64,000 bases of DNA from Hirudo medicinalis (GCA_011800805.1 MPNW01000196.1:195094-259093); one strand, 5' to 3'. Counted from the first letter of the stretch, positions 25,701 through 36,730 are shown. Made by a program: numbers and translations. The notes: a model not told the origin generated them from the letters alone.

Positions 25701-26856
25701 CATTGACCCTGGCATGCCCTTCATTCATCCTGTCGAAGAGGAAAATGGAAGATTGGTAGCTCTTTCTGATCCTTCAAGTGTACTCAACAACAAAGTGATT
25801 TCTTTCCAAAGACTTGGATTTTTAAGACTTGACCTGCCTGGAGACAAGCCATTGCTCATCAGATATAAAATGAACTTATCCCTCATGGATGTAATAGGAC
25901 CAGTTTTGTTGTCTAAGGGCTTTCTTGGTCAAGAATTGGTTGTGAATTCCAAGGATGGAGTTTTACCTAAAAATGAATGGAATGTTAGTGCTTCAATTTT
26001 TAATTGTAAAGTCATTGCTATTGAAAAGCAAGGAGATAGAACATATTCTGATGCAGAAATATCAAAAGTTATAGAAAGCCTTGAAGCAAATCAATCAGCA
26101 TCCACAATTTTAGCTTTAAGAAATCTCTTTCAAGATGTTTTACCTCAAGTGTCAAAGAATTCACCATTTGCCACTTTTTTCTGCTACCTGGCTTATGATG
26201 AACATGGAGCTTCAAATCTTGATGGTGCAGAAGATTGGTTTAAAGGACAGAAGAAACCATCAAAAGTCAAGTTATTCAATTTTATTAAAAGAGCCTCGAC
26301 AGATATGGGGATTGTACAATCCAGAGCCAGTAAAGGTTCAGTTCGGGATAGCCTAGTTCTTAAAGAGAAAGCACAAAGTACAGCAGATCTTCCATCCAAT
26401 GCCCAGCAACCAACAGCCAAAGCTAAGGAAGAACAGAAACTTATCAAATTAATTTCAGAGTCACAAGCCCGGAGTTTTGAAGGGCAACGTGGCAAATGCT
26501 CCGCTCAGTATTTGAAACTTCCTGATTTCCTGAAAGAACATGAACCCTCGGAGGACGTTGAAATTTGCCCTGACCTCTTACCACGCAATAATAAATTTGT
26601 TATTGACCGACGCAAACAGAGAGAAAATGTAGAACTTCCAGATTCCGAAGATGCTTTCGATCTCATGGAAAATGACTGGGACGATCTGCTGAATGATGAT
26701 GATAAAATGTCATTGTTTGGAAAGCAGGGTATAATACCCACTGTTGAAGAGGCTGATTTTTTCTTTTCTGGTGGAGCATCTCCACCTCCTCTGACAATAA
26801 TTGAGAGAGGGGCCCACTTGAATGAACTGTCTGATTATGATGACCAATTGGTATAA
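22725..26856 (+). CDS. RGS12/RGS14-family regulator: PDZ-PTB-RGS-RBD
   Basis: Multidomain scaffold predicted to accelerate GTP hydrolysis on Gi/o-type alpha subunits and to assemble receptor and Ras-pathway partners. Exons 22725-22905, 23093-25155 and 25240-26856 join in phase to give 1286 aa. PDZ (about 9-95) includes FGFGFSIAGENP and the split half after the first intron (VRQLSHENILKEL). PTB (about 289-440) runs from SISWFVVNYI to VICCIAP with an inserted basic loop. RGS (about 640-770) has WALNFEFLLNDEAGVATFME and NLSFWLKCKNFK, interrupted by the conserved intron after DAAQRH. A Ras-binding-like ubiquitin fold (about 935-1010) contains LRLDLPGDKPLLIRYKM. The acidic C-terminal region has ADFFF near the end but no convincing GoLoco motif, which RGS12/14 normally carry. 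Only one RBD is clear; the family usually has two. The domain order fits RGS12 better than RGS14, which lacks PDZ and PTB. Confidence 0.92.
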
Positions 26857-27030
26857 GTGTTCAATAATGATTCATTATCTAATTTTATGAGATGATGTTT
26901 GTTTGAATTTTATCTGACAGGCAAAATATTTTAGTAATTTGTTATGTGCTTATTTCATGCGTGATTGGCCGTTCGAACCATGTTGAAAGATGTGATGTGC
27001 CCTGTCTTTATTTGTAATCAGTTATTCATG

Positions 27031-27036
27031 AATAAA
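27031..27036 (+). promoter_or_regulatory. Poly(A) signal, RGS12-like gene
   Basis: AATAAA 175 bases after the stop codon, the first good hexamer downstream on this strand. Confidence 0.6.
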
Positions 27037-27236
27037 AGTTCAATGAAGTAATTGCTCATAGTGGTGTGAGCCTCACTTGCTCGCAGTCTATTGTCAATAT
27101 GGTCTATTGACATTATTTAATTTTGACTTAATGTGATTTGCTATCATCTTGGTGGTCATTGAATATTGAGCATGTGGGTGGTAATGTAATTAGCTTTTTA
27201 ATTCAAGTTTTACCAACGTTGTCTGGAGCGATGCAT

Positions 27237-27440
27237 AGTGACATTCATCAGAGCAACACTTTCGCCAGTTAGATCTCGCCTGTGTCCGCCGAACACTTTC
27301 ACGATAGAGTTGGAAAAATTGGCGACCACGGATGGAAATGCGTTGAATCGCGAACATGGTTTGAGTCCTATTTTACTGCTGGGCATTCCACGTCAAATCA
27401 ACACATCTGACATCACCATCTTGGATTTTGCTAAAAGTCG
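27237..27440. repeat. Repeat block carrying one end of the terminal-inverted-repeat element
   Basis: From about 27381 the sequence matches the left end and next 40 bases of the element at 21171 (GGGCATTCCACGTCAAAT, then CATCACCATCTTGGA). The matching stops near 27437, where the hAT-derived sequence begins. Bases 27237-27380 are unusually GC-rich for the locus and open on the plus strand, without a recognised product. Confidence 0.45.
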
Positions 27441-27589
27441 GCGGGCCGGATTACTAAATCAATACCTTAATCGCGTATTTAGTCACCTATGCAAGGAATA
27501 AATCGTATTTAATGTAAACTTTAAAGCATAGAGATCAACAAACAGTATTTAATGAATTTAACATAATATACTTCAATAGCTGCTAAAGT

Positions 27590-29627
27590 CAATGAGACAT
27601 CTGTGGTCGATCAAAGTTGTCAACAAGTTGTTTGAACTCTGGCTGCATGTCGGATTTAGAAATTCTCAGTAAAGACTGCACGTGAACATCAGTTAGATTG
27701 GAACGCAGCTTTGTCTTGTATTAATGTTCATAGTCGAAAATGTTTGTTCGCAAATGTATGTAGACCCGAACAGATCAAGTAGTTTCATGGCCATCTTTCT
27801 CAGGTTGGCAAACTTGGACTCATTCAGTGACGCATACAATTTTTCAAAAGGTTTCAGATTGGAATTTCTCTTTCAGGGTAGAGTCACACTGCAGATCAAT
27901 CAGTTCCAGTTGTAGAGCATGTAGATGACAAGATATCAAACTCAGCAGCAAGTTTCTGGAAGTCCGCAAAACGACGAGAAAATTCATTGTCTAGTGCAGA
28001 TATCATATTGGTATACTTCTGAGTTGACATCATCTGGGGTGCCATAGTTTCGAGTGTTGGAAAGTGTGTTGTGATATTCTGACTGAGCTGGCGAGAAAAC
28101 AGTTTTAGCTTCACTTTGAATTGCCTTCAATGTTGAGTACATTTCGTGAGCAAAAGTGCCCTTCCTTGAAGTCTGGTGTTCAATTCATTCATATGTTCAA
28201 AGAGATCAACAGCAAACGCCAGATCTGACAGTCATTCTGATTTTCTGAGTTGAGGATATTCTGAATCTTTTTCTTTCATCTCCAAAAAAGTAAGATTTCT
28301 GTTTTCAGGTCCCAGACACGTCTCAGAACTTTCCCCAAACTCAACCAGCGTACAGCGGTATGATACAGAATATCACTGTGATCAGAGCCGCAATCTTCCA
28401 GAAGTGTGATAAACTGTCTGTGATTTAGACCTCTCGCCCTGATGAAATTAACAATTTTCACAACTGGTTTCATGTCAAGCACACTTTTACACAGCACTTC
28501 CTGGTGTATTATGCAATGTAGAAATATCAATTCCCTGGTGCAATCGACCTCTGCAACACGGTCACCCAGTCTCTTCAGTAGACTAACTTTCTTTCCTGTC
28601 AAAGATGGAGAACCATCCGTAGTAACACTGACCATTTTCTGCCATGGTAGTTGCATTGTGTGCAAGGCATCTTCCACACATTCGAAAATATCTTCCCCGG
28701 TAGTAGTCTTTCATTGATTCCATTGACAGCAATTCTTCTGTGATTTCAAAGTTTTCTGAAATGCCTCGTACAAAGATGAGCAACTGTGCAGTGTCATCGA
28801 TGTCAGTGCTTTCATCCAATGCCAGGGAAAACNAATTCTTCTGTGATTTCAAAGTTTTCTGAAATGCCTCGTACAAAGATGAGCAACTGTGCAGTGTCAT
28901 CGATGTCAGTGCTTTCATCCAATGCCAGGGAAAACAGCTGAAATGAAGGTACACGCCCTTCTATTCAAACCACAGTTCTTTTCGACAAACTGACTTCTTC
29001 AAACTTCTTTCTGTGTTCTGGACAGACTTGATCAGCTACATCGAGCATGCACTTTTTGACAAATTCACCATCACAAAACGATTTCCTGTGCTTAGCAATG
29101 TTGTATGTGACCACAAAGCTGGCATGAGTAGCAGCTTCTGGGCTACTTTGGCTTTTCCGAACACATTCTGCTGCTTTACAAGTTTTCTGTCCAGTTCTGT
29201 TGCTTTTGTTTGCCGTTCCGCTGCTGATAAAGTACCGTCATAGCCTGCATGTTTCGTCGCATAATGGTGGCTAATGTTGTACTCTTTCAACACGGCAACA
29301 CTTTCACTGCACAGCAAACATACTGCTTTCTTGCCGACTTCTGTGAAAAAGTACTTAGGCATCCAATCTCTGTTAAATGCGCGACACTCGCTTTCAGCTT
29401 TACAAACTGTACGTTTCTTGGCAAAATCCATGATACAAATTTTATTGTAAATTCTAAATCTAACCGAAAACCAAAGAATAACTAACAGTCACTATTACTG
29501 CGACGCAGTAGGAAAGTAGTGGGAGATTGCGGCGGGATATGGACGCGGGCCACATTACCATGTACGGCCAGAAACAGTCTGCGGGCCAGTCAAAATCCCG
29601 TCGCGGACCGTATATTGCCCGTCCCTG
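27590..29627 (-). mobile_element. Decayed hAT DNA transposon (Charlie/GTF2IRD2-like transposase)
   Basis: Minus-strand transposase remnants in the normal order. An N-terminal zinc-finger-like region lies at 29036-29431 (CLLCSESVAV, HHYATKH). The catalytic core follows at about 28276-28954, including SLALDESTD, VTTDGSPSLTGKK and HCIIHQEVLC. The C-terminal hAT dimerisation region at about 27680-27850 has MAMKLLDLFGS and CEQTFSTMN. The right end, read on the minus strand, starts CAGGGACGGGCAATATACGG, a typical hAT terminus, ending at 29627. Frames are broken by several shifts and by a single N with duplicated flanks at 28833. No matching left terminus was found. Confidence 0.8.
28731..28935. repeat. 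Assembly join: 102-bp exact duplication around one N (28833)
   Basis: Bases 28731-28832 and 28834-28935 are identical and separated by a single N. This is the pattern left when overlapping contig ends are abutted without merging. It duplicates part of the hAT transposase. Confidence 0.9.
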
Positions 29628-29639
29628 CTCTAATAGGTA

Positions 29640-30870
29640 GAGGTTTATATCCTATAGAAACAAATTCAAGTCTGTAAAATCAAAAGCCATCAGAGAATTA
29701 TATTCGTCAAAATTCAAATTACATATGAACAATATGAAAAAAAAAAACTTGGAACTTGATTACACAACTACTGAACAGGCGCAGAACTGAAGTTAATACT
29801 GATGTTTTAGCTCCATCGATGGCAAGGATTTAACCTCACCGGGGGATATAACAAAAGCATTCAACAATTATTTTGCGAATATCGACAATAACCTGGCTCA
29901 ACAAATCTCCATCCCATCTTTAAATTTTGAATCCTACCTAAAATATCCTTCATTCAATGGGTGTTTCTCCGACGACGCAGTGAGATCACGAATATTGCTA
30001 GTCAAATGAAAACATCCCATAGTTGTGGCCTTGACGAAATTGATCCCATCTTTGTTAATGCCTCAATTCCTTGTGTAGCTCAGGTATTACCAGACCTAAT
30101 TAATTATTTCTTGTCCTCGGGTACTTCACTGAACAGTTGAAATCTGCCAAAGTAATTCCAATCCACAAGTCTGATAATAGACACATGATCTCCAACTGCA
30201 GACCTATTTCAATCTTAAACTATTTCTCAAAGTTCTTTGAGAAAGTAATGCACACAAGGCTCTATAAATACCTCAGTAAATTTTCTATGATTTCAGACGA
30301 TCAATTCGGATTCAGAAAAGGTCACTCAACTTTCATGGCGCTGATTCATCTTCACACAAAAATTGCCGAATCAATTGACCAAAATAAATTTTCCATCGGC
30401 ATATTCCTGGACTTGGCGAAAGCGTTCGACACTGTTAATCACGCCAATCTCTTAAGAAAATTGGACTATTATGGGGTCAGAAGCATCGCCTTGGAATGGT
30501 TCAAAAGCTACTTGTCAAATAGAACACAAGTTCACTTTTTGAACTCAACCTCACCGGTTCAACAAATCACCTATGGCGTGCCTCAGGGCTATGGGTCCAC
30601 GTCCATTCATTATTTATATTAATTAATGACTTGTGCCGAGTTTCTGAGTTCTTCGGTTTCATTTTATTTGCGGATGACACTAATTTGTTCTGTTCAGGCA
30701 ACAATCCGCAAACTTTGACTACAAATATAAATATTAATCTAAGCATCCTGTTTGATTGGTACTGTGCTAATAAACTTTCTCTAAATTTAAAAAAGACCAA
30801 TTTCATCCTGACTCATAGTAAAACTAAACCCATTTGGTATTTCGTTATATTTAAATAGTATTATTATTAA
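29640..30870 (+). mobile_element. LINE (jockey/CR1-like), reverse-transcriptase region, degenerate
   Basis: Plus-strand ORF2 pieces in order: a linker (SVKSKAIRELYSSKFKLHMN), then RT from 30137 with VIPIHKSDNRHMISNCRPIS, DQFGFRKGHST, FLDLAKAFDTVNH and the YGVPQG block. After a frameshift near 30590 comes the catalytic FADDTNLF (30665-30690), then LSLNLKKTNFIL. No endonuclease domain is visible upstream; the hAT element ends a few bases before the LINE starts, so the 5' part is missing or displaced. Frameshifts make it inactive. Confidence 0.85.
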
Positions 30871-30899
30871 TCGTGCTTCAAAATATAGGTTCTTGGGTG

Positions 30900-32019
30900 T
30901 TTGGACCCAAGCGAGTTCATTTGCGCACGTCGATTTGCTTTCCTTGGTTGTTAATCTTTATTAAACTTTTACTTAACTATGATGATAAAAATTGCATCAG
31001 TAGCAAAACCAAACACAATTCATGAAGTAGATTTTTGATTGCAAAGCTAAACCTGCAAAGCAATTTCATTTTTTTAAACTGCATTAAAAATATTTTATTA
31101 AAGATATTATTAAAAACATTTTTTATAAATTTGAATGAAAAGCCTTTATATAATAAGAATAACTATCTTTTTGCGACGAAAAATCGATATCTGTATTTGT
31201 TTTATAAATGATTTGTGTAGCAGACGTTCATGGCATGAAATATCATTTACGTTCGTATCGGGTGGTTGGTCTTTACATATTAAAGATATTTAATAAAGAT
31301 AATTAAAAATTATTTCATATACATTAATAACTCAAATTGCAAGGTCAAAATAATTTCTTATAAGTTAACTTTCACTTCTAAAGATTCACATTATAGTTTT
31401 TCAAGTTTTAAAATTTTATTTTAAATTTATAAAATTGCGTATATTTTAATTTACAGTCACTGGGTTTGTGGGTATTCCGAATGCAAATTGACTAACTTAC
31501 TGAATGTAGTTTGTATCTTGCTAACGTCTTAGCACAAGTTGTATGTGTTTTTCTAAATTATTACTGTTTTATAATTATAATGGCCTTAATAAGGCGCGCA
31601 TGAGGTCCACATGGTGCGATAATTGTAGTGTCGTGCTCGCATGCTAGCTTTGGAAGAGGAGCAATAGGCTCTATTTCAGCAATTTATATGGCGCTATATC
31701 AATTGAGCCATACATGTAATGGAAGTAAAATTTCCTCTTTTTCCTTAATATTCATATTTAAGGTCATTTGCATTAAAAAGATGGGTGGCAGCCAATCTGA
31801 TAGGAGTTTCTCGGTTTTATCATTCGATAAATACGATATTTTTCTGGAGTTTTGATTAACATGTATAATTTGAGAGTTTAACTTCTGGCGAGTTTTACAT
31901 CTAACTCAAGATAAATTGTTAAAATTATTTAAAAAAATCCAGGTGCGGGATACTCATTTACATTAAAATAGAAACCTTAATTTAACTGGAATAAATGCTT
32001 TATTGTGATCTTTTAGTTA
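30900..32019. other. Intergenic, nothing recognised
   Basis: AT-rich, with chance frames only. It precedes the third RGS gene and may contain its promoter and a 5' non-coding exon, since a TTTTAG acceptor-like site lies at 32011-32016 just before that gene's first ATG. Confidence 0.45.
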
Positions 32020-33511
32020 ATGTCAACCCGAACTGTTGGTCAAGTTGCCAAATGTAGGAAGATTACAATTAGGAGAAATGAAAGCAGGTTAGGTTTCTCT
32101 TCTGCATGTAACGATCCTACTTACGTTCCCCATATCATACCTAGTAATAAAGCCGAAAAAGCTGTTCCAAAACCAGTGAATTCGATCAGTAGGTCTTTCG
32201 ACTTGTTCAACATTTCATCAGCTAAATATTTTATAGTAATAATTTTCTTATGACATGCAGATCGCAAATTGTACCATGATATCACCATGAAAGATATGAA
32301 TAGATCAGGACTGGAATTGAATCTTGAAGTAAGCGATGAAAAGCCTTATACCTTGAAGAATCCCGTGATGGTGAAAAGTGATGGGATAAATAAGACCTCT
32401 TCATTAAAAGGCAATGTGCTCCTGAACCATGAGGTCCTGGAAAAAGAGGAAGGAGAAAAATTGGAATTTAAAGAGAAACTATCCAAGAACGATTTTTTTA
32501 AAGCTAGTGGGAAGGTCAACCATCATCTAGTTATTAACGATGACCAACAATTCCCTGCCAAACCTTCCATAAAAGTATACCAACTGCCAAAGCACGTTAA
32601 AAATAAGGTTCAAATCGGCGGCATGCACAAACATTATGTAAAAAATAACCCCGCCTTAAAATCCTTCAACGAAAGAGCTAGGGAGAGAATTGCAAAGGTT
32701 CCTGAAATTTCCGAAACACAAATAAAAGCTCCCGAAAGAATTTCAAAGGTTGGCGGAAAAAGTTCAAGGACAAGAGAAGGAAACCTTACGAGGACGGAAA
32801 GTTTTTCTTCAGGAGCCACAAAAGAAATCCAGGAAGTCAACATCAGTCGTGCAAAACAATGGGCTCTGAATTTTGAGTGCCTTTTGAATGATGAAGCAGG
32901 AGTTGCTACTTTTATGGAGTTTCTGAAGAAAGAATATTGTTCAGAGAATTTGTTGTTCTGGCTCGAATGTAAAAAGTACAAAAATCTATTTCACGCTTCT
33001 ACGAATAATGACGATAAAGCTGTCATGGACGCCATCATGGAAATCTATCTATCACATATCAGCCTAGATTCTCCATTTGAAGTTAACATCGACTGCATCA
33101 CAAAGAAAAACATCGAGGGCCGAATGTTGGACGATCCAACTACTCTTGGTGATATTTTTGACTCTGCTCAGATGCATGTAAAATATTTATTCGTTTACTT
33201 AATATATTCATGTCCTAATAATATTTATGAACCTTTAGATTCAACAAATTATGAAGCTTGACAAGTACAACAGATTCAAGACATCTGATTTGTACATGAG
33301 AGCTGTAAATGATGAAAAGGCTGGAAGATCTTTCGAATTTTCAAGACTCAACAACGACGTGGTACCTCAAAATGGCAGGAGGAAAACATTTTCAAATCTC
33401 TTAAAGAGAATTTTCGTGCGCCAATCAAATCAAAAAGGTGGCAGGAGGCGGTCCTTGCAAATTTTCAAAAATAGCAAGTTTGTTTCTACTAATAGATGTA
33501 ATAATCTGTGA
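32020..33511 (+). CDS. RGS12-like paralogue with degenerate PDZ (RGS copy C)
   Basis: Predicted G-alpha GTPase-activating protein, 452 aa, from exons 32020-32188, 32261-33177 and 33239-33511, all in phase. The N terminus aligns with the PDZ domain of the neighbouring RGS12-like gene (RKITIRRNESRLGF versus REIWIKKDEFGFGF; split at the same codon with the same phase 1), but the carboxylate-binding loop and second half have diverged (NRKLYHDITMKDMNRSG). No PTB follows; instead about 180 residues of Lys-rich, probably disordered sequence. RGS (about 258-390) shows WALNFECLLNDEAGVATFME and NLLFWLECKKYKNLF, with the shared intron after DSAQMH, then IMKLDKYNRFKTSDLY. The protein ends about 70 residues later in a very basic tail, with no Ras-binding domain or GoLoco. 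It is close to copy B in the RGS core and therefore a fairly recent or constrained duplicate. Confidence 0.88.
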
Positions 33512-33654
33512 TCTTTACAATTAATTCATAAACATTGTTTTTGTTTAATTTTTCGATGATTCCAGTAAAATAACTTAAACTTTATATAAAGTACACTAGT
33601 TAAAGCAAGTTCGAAATATTTAGTAAATATATAACATCGAGCCAACAGTTAAAT

Positions 33655-33660
33655 AATAAA
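33655..33660 (+). promoter_or_regulatory. Poly(A) signal, RGS copy C
   Basis: AATAAA about 145 bases after the stop codon. Confidence 0.5.
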
Positions 33661-34470
33661 GTTATTAGACAATTTGATTTCAGACTTTGGATTTTATCGG
33701 ATCGCTGAAGTTAAAAAATTATTATGCGTGAAATAGTAACAGTAAAATATTAGTGCAGTAATCGGGCACTAGTAGTCGTTTTGGAATTTGTAACATTAAA
33801 TCACTTATAAGTTTAAATTCTTGAGTCCGTGAATAACAGTCAGAAAACCGCAAATTAAATTTTGGACATTTCGTTATTTTTCACCATACCCAATGAATTC
33901 TGAAGCCTTGGCAGTAATAAGTAATAATAATACAATATTTATCAGACAAGTAATTAAGCAATACTTCGCCTCAATGAGAGAGGCAACTGCAGCTGCTTAA
34001 ATAACGTACATTTAAATTTTTATAATAATGAGTTTGTGAAAAATGTAAGTCACGACAAGTTTTAGCCAAAGAATTATATGGTTACTGACTCAGTGTCGGC
34101 AGTAACTAGCGTGCCTTTATGAATTCGAATACTTAAAACTTTAGCCTATTTTCATGGATTTTATAATTTCATCTTAAATTTCATGAAATTGTATTTCTAA
34201 TGTGATATAATTATATGAGTCATTAAAAGCCAGTGTATCAAGTCAATAAAAATCTTTTGCTGGTAATTTCTCAGCTGTTGGATTTATTTATTTGAAAACC
34301 TGACTATTACAGTACAACAATAACATGAGGGTCAGGCTTAAGGATACATATGCTTCCGCTGTCAGCCTAATACTGACTAAAACAAAAACTTCATTGGCAG
34401 GATTTCATTGCAGCATTCAAGTTGTTGATAAACATTAGGCATTTATTAAATTTATTTGTTTCTTTTTAGT
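33661..34470. other. Intergenic, nothing recognised
   Basis: AT-rich sequence without a supported gene, RNA or repeat. Confidence 0.5.
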
Positions 34471-34857
34471 GCTTGATATGCGAAGATTGGAATACTACTA
34501 AGTCCAAAGTTATTACTGATAATGCGAGCCAACATGGTAAAATTCAATATTTAAAATGCAGGAAAAGATTGGTGGAACAAAAACTGGCAATTACTGTCTA
34601 TGCCTCTGAGTCGGGGAACTTCACTTACCATCAGTTCAACAATGGGAACTAATTGACAAGATCTTGATATTGCTCTGCCAATTGGCTTACTGCTAGAAAA
34701 TCTGATAATTCTATTTAATATGTTACAACAGCAGTTGCGGCAGCAAAATTTGTTCTTAAAGGTGATGACACCTTGAGCTCAGATGATGTCAACATTTTGA
34801 AAAGAAAACTGCAGGAAGCACTTTGTGACTGCATTGTGGGACGTAATCTGCTGTAGT
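34471..34857 (+). pseudogene. Coding-like fragments of an unrecognised gene
   Basis: Three nearby stretches read like protein. About 34471-34543, after a TTTTTAG acceptor, gives CLICEDWNTTKSKVITDNAS. About 34568-34653 gives LVEQKLAITVYASESGNF. About 34722-34857 ends in DDVNILKRKLQEALCDCIV and a TAG stop. The last is the most convincing: acidic and amphipathic with a clean C terminus. They are close together and mostly lack matching splice sites, which suggests a decayed or retro-copied gene, but a small multi-exon gene is not excluded. No family is recognised. Confidence 0.3.
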
Positions 34858-35399
34858 ACGATCACCATCGCATAATAAAATTTCAAAATAATTTAATGTT
34901 GTTTATTGATTTTTTGGTGTGGCCCTCGGTTTTATGATCAATATTTATGTGGTCAGCGAGGTCAAAAGGTTTTGTTTTTTTTTTAACGTTTATTTGGATT
35001 ACTCCTAAAGTAACAAACAATGAACAAGGAAAAGAAAGGAGACAAAAAAGAAAAAAAAGATTGTTCTTGAGCCTTTTACGAAGTCATGTGATGCAGTTAT
35101 CCAGTGCAAGTTTATATTATGCAAGCTTTTGTTTAAGTAATTGTATCAAAAGTGCTATCAGAAATTGGTACATTCGAAATGCTCAAATCTGTTTTATTTA
35201 ACTTTTCGTGATTCAAACTTTTTTTGATACTTTTTGGAAGTTATAAGTATCGTTTGACGACTTTTAATTTGTCCAATTTGTTTGTTTTATAATTTAAATA
35301 TTTATTATGATATTAGCAGCTCCTTTTTTTTTTACATATTTGTTGCTGCTCCAGTTCTGGATTTCAGAGCTTAAAGTGATTTTTATTCGGCAATCGATG

Positions 35400-35760
35400 A
35401 ATTCTCCAATGGATATACATCCATCGGGAAGGTATTTTGATAATTGTACTTACTGCAATTAAATGCAAAAAAAGAGGAATTTAATCTTGGCAATCTGTGT
35501 AAAGTGATCTTGTCAATCAGACCCCAAAATTTTGAAAATAAAAATGTAAAGCTTGTGATCAGTAAATTCTTTGTAGATCTTACAACATATGCTGAAAATT
35601 TAACGGTAGTACTCCAGCAACAAATTTATCATTTTCCAAAATTAAGCTTTGGAAGTGATTATTTGTTGCTTATGTAATTCACGAAGAGCCGAAAAATTCT
35701 TTCAAGTCCAAAGCCTCAGAGTTCGATGATGAAGATATATTGGGATTATGTTTGGTGTAA
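35400..35760 (+). other. Weak coding-like stretch
   Basis: A 78-codon frame (35444-35677) contains LCKVILSIRPQNFENKNVKL. A second frame after a shift reads HEEPKNSFKSKASEFDDEDI near 35690-35745. Together they look like a frameshifted protein remnant, perhaps of the same source as the fragments at 34.5-34.9 kb. Nothing identifies the product. Confidence 0.2.
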
Positions 35761-36237
35761 TTATTTTTAAATCTTTGAACGCCTCTTGATTCTCACGCGT
35801 TGCTAGGCTGGGGTGTTTACATAAATCGAACTGTTATAATAAACTATTAAGTCGATTCCATTAGCCGAGAGGTATTTTATTTATTGCTTAAACGAGCGGG
35901 GGGGCGGGGTCTTTACCAACTCGACAAAAAAAAATCAAGGAAAGAGGCTATTTAATTATTATAAATGTTATTATAAATGAACTTAAGTCAGTTTTATGTT
36001 AAGTTTAAATGTAGGTAGAGTTGCAGACTGCATTAGTTCCCATGGAAAAGTTCCCAAATTCTATTTGAGAAATATAATTTGGTGGCGTCTATGCTGCAGC
36101 TTGGAGTCAATGGCCCCGAGTACTAGGATAGGTAGGCTATAAATGTGTGCATTAGAGTACACTTTTGTTTTGTGATTTATTCTTTTGTTACTAATGAACT
36201 AGGTGCGGCCAAAAAGATTCACTTATGGACTACGACT

Positions 36238-36730
36238 AATAATAATAGTTAATTTATAATGCGCCATTTGCATAGCGTCAGAGGCGCCTTGTGTCTTCAT
36301 TAGCTTCATGTTGGTGTCCTGAAGAGGTGGGTTTTCAGGTGACTTTTGAAGAGCTCCAGGGATNNNNNNNNNNNNNNNNNNNNNNNNNNNNNNNNNNNNN
36401 NNNNNNNNNNNNNNNNNNNNNNNNNNNNNNNNNNNNNNNNNNNNNNNNNNNNNNNNNNNNNNNNNNNNNNNNNNNNNNNNNNNNNNNNNNNNNNNNNNNN
36501 NNNNNNNNNNNNNNNNNNNNNNNNNNNNNNNNNNNNNNNNNNNNNNNNNNNNNNNNNTGTAGGCTGATTGAAAAGAGGAGAAGTTGGAGGATGTGGTAAT
36601 GTGGGGGCGAAGTCTGGATAGGAGGAGTCTTTCAAGCAGTTTTGACATGGTAGAAAGATTGGAGATAGGTCTGTAATTGGCAGGTTTGATAAACTCCAGT
36701 TTATGAAATGTTAAGTTAATATATTGCATA
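36238..36730 (-). mobile_element. LINE fragment around the second gap
   Basis: Minus strand, entering at about 36700: NYRPISNLSTMSKLLERL and FSSFQSAY, an RT N-terminal block. After the gap come ELFKSHLKTHLF (the C-terminal LKTHLF block of CR1/L2-like LINEs) and the terminus shared with 6008. The RT core falls in, or is lost at, the N run. The coding pieces on both sides agree in orientation. Confidence 0.75.
36364..36557. other. Assembly gap (194 N)
   Basis: A run of 194 undetermined bases inside a LINE copy. The true missing length is probably larger, since most of the RT domain would be needed to join the two sides. Confidence 0.99.

Noticed and set aside
26740..26856. ADFFF near the RGS12-like C terminus as GoLoco
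   Set aside because: The Gln and Arg positions that define GoLoco are missing; reported only as a possible loss.
27238..27501. 87-codon plus-strand frame as a gene
   Set aside because: It crosses the TIR-element end and the hAT flank; its product matches nothing.
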